From positions 1 to 47,941 of the forward strand of contig JBFLYK010000048.1 of NCBI GenBank assembly GCA_040756995.1: a stretch of DNA of 47,941 nt, read 5' to 3'. The notes beneath the pieces were generated by a model, which saw only the letters and a list, made by a program, of their open reading frames with translations, was not told the DNA's origin and did no database searches. A program made the translations under genes and the position numbers. Of this stretch, positions 47,805-47,941 are shown piece after piece. Origin of the DNA: BP-133 sp040756995. GTDB taxonomy: Bacteria > Actinomycetota > Acidimicrobiia > IMCC26256 > BP-133. Within the stretch, counting starts at the first letter, position 1. Each line of letters opens with the position of its first letter.

Positions 47805-47941
47805 GCCGCGTCCCGAGCCGCATTGCCGGCCCGCGCTCTTCGGCACCGCGCCTTGAGCGCCCTACTTGTTCCCACCGCGACCGGTCGCGTTCAGGGCCCC
47901 GATAGGGCCTCCAGCGCGCCCGGTCGCGCCGAGTCTCAGGC
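47805..47941. other. Non-coding end of window
   Basis: No gene is supported. A 14-bp perfect palindrome CGCGACCGGTCGCG lies at 47876-47889, and a related CCCGGTCGCGCC follows at about 47919-47930. Confidence 0.5.

Overview
The window is a very GC-rich bacterial chromosome segment of actinobacterial type. The evidence is the division and cell wall (dcw) cluster without ftsA but with sepF, ylmG and divIVA downstream of ftsZ, many GTG/TTG starts, TANNNT-type -10 elements, a DdbA-like histone-tail/DksA protein, DUF3040, and a MoxR-DUF58-transglutaminase cassette. The order ftsZ-pgeF-yggS-sepF-ylmG-divIVA-ileS-(DksA-like)-lspA-rluD-dnaE matches the order I remember from Streptomyces. A deep-branching actinobacterium such as an Acidimicrobiia member is my inference; no rRNA or tRNA gene is visible to settle it.

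Layout. 1-1.2 kb: 3'-truncated secreted SpoIID/LytB-like protein. 1.3-5.5 kb: a hypothetical gene downstream of dnaE, the replicative polymerase. 5.5-9.7 kb: beta-carbonic anhydrase, Nudix hydrolase, two small tandem membrane proteins, a phosphodiesterase-like protein, an Rrf2 regulator, rluD. 9.7-11.6 kb: lspA, DksA-like protein, DUF167. 11.6-14.8 kb: ileS. 14.9-15.9 kb: a membrane protein with three copies of a ~50-residue module. 16-36.2 kb: the complete dcw cluster on the minus strand (mraZ-rsmH-ftsL-ftsI-murE-murF-mraY-murD-ftsW-murG-murC-murB-ftsQ-ftsZ-pgeF-yggS-sepF-ylmG-divIVA), tightly packed with many 4-nt stop/start overlaps. 36.4-38.3 kb: CalB-like secreted lipase, HNH nuclease, small hypothetical gene. 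38.3-38.4 kb: two identical 49-nt hairpin repeats. 38.5-44.3 kb: nicotinate phosphoribosyltransferase, then MoxR, DUF58 and transglutaminase. 44.3-47.8 kb: DUF3040 protein, membrane-anchored GH26-like glycosidase, and a Wzz/BY-kinase-like polysaccharide co-polymerase followed by a strong terminator.

How the genes work together. The core builds and divides the envelope: MurB-F, MraY and MurG make lipid II with meso-DAP, FtsW/FtsI polymerise and crosslink it at the septum, and FtsQ/L, FtsZ, SepF and DivIVA place the machinery. MraZ probably controls the cluster through an operator of 10-nt-spaced repeats overlapping a near-consensus promoter. Flanking genes supply replication, isoleucyl-tRNA, lipoprotein processing, NAD precursor and surface polysaccharide functions.

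I see no dedicated new multi-gene system; most of the window is housekeeping. The most noteworthy signals are regulatory or structural: the MraZ operator, three DnaA-box-like motifs in front of dnaE, the tandem 49-nt nested hairpins, the Thr-rich tail of FtsI, the three-module membrane protein, and a polysaccharide co-polymerase whose BY-kinase domain lacks its tyrosine cluster.
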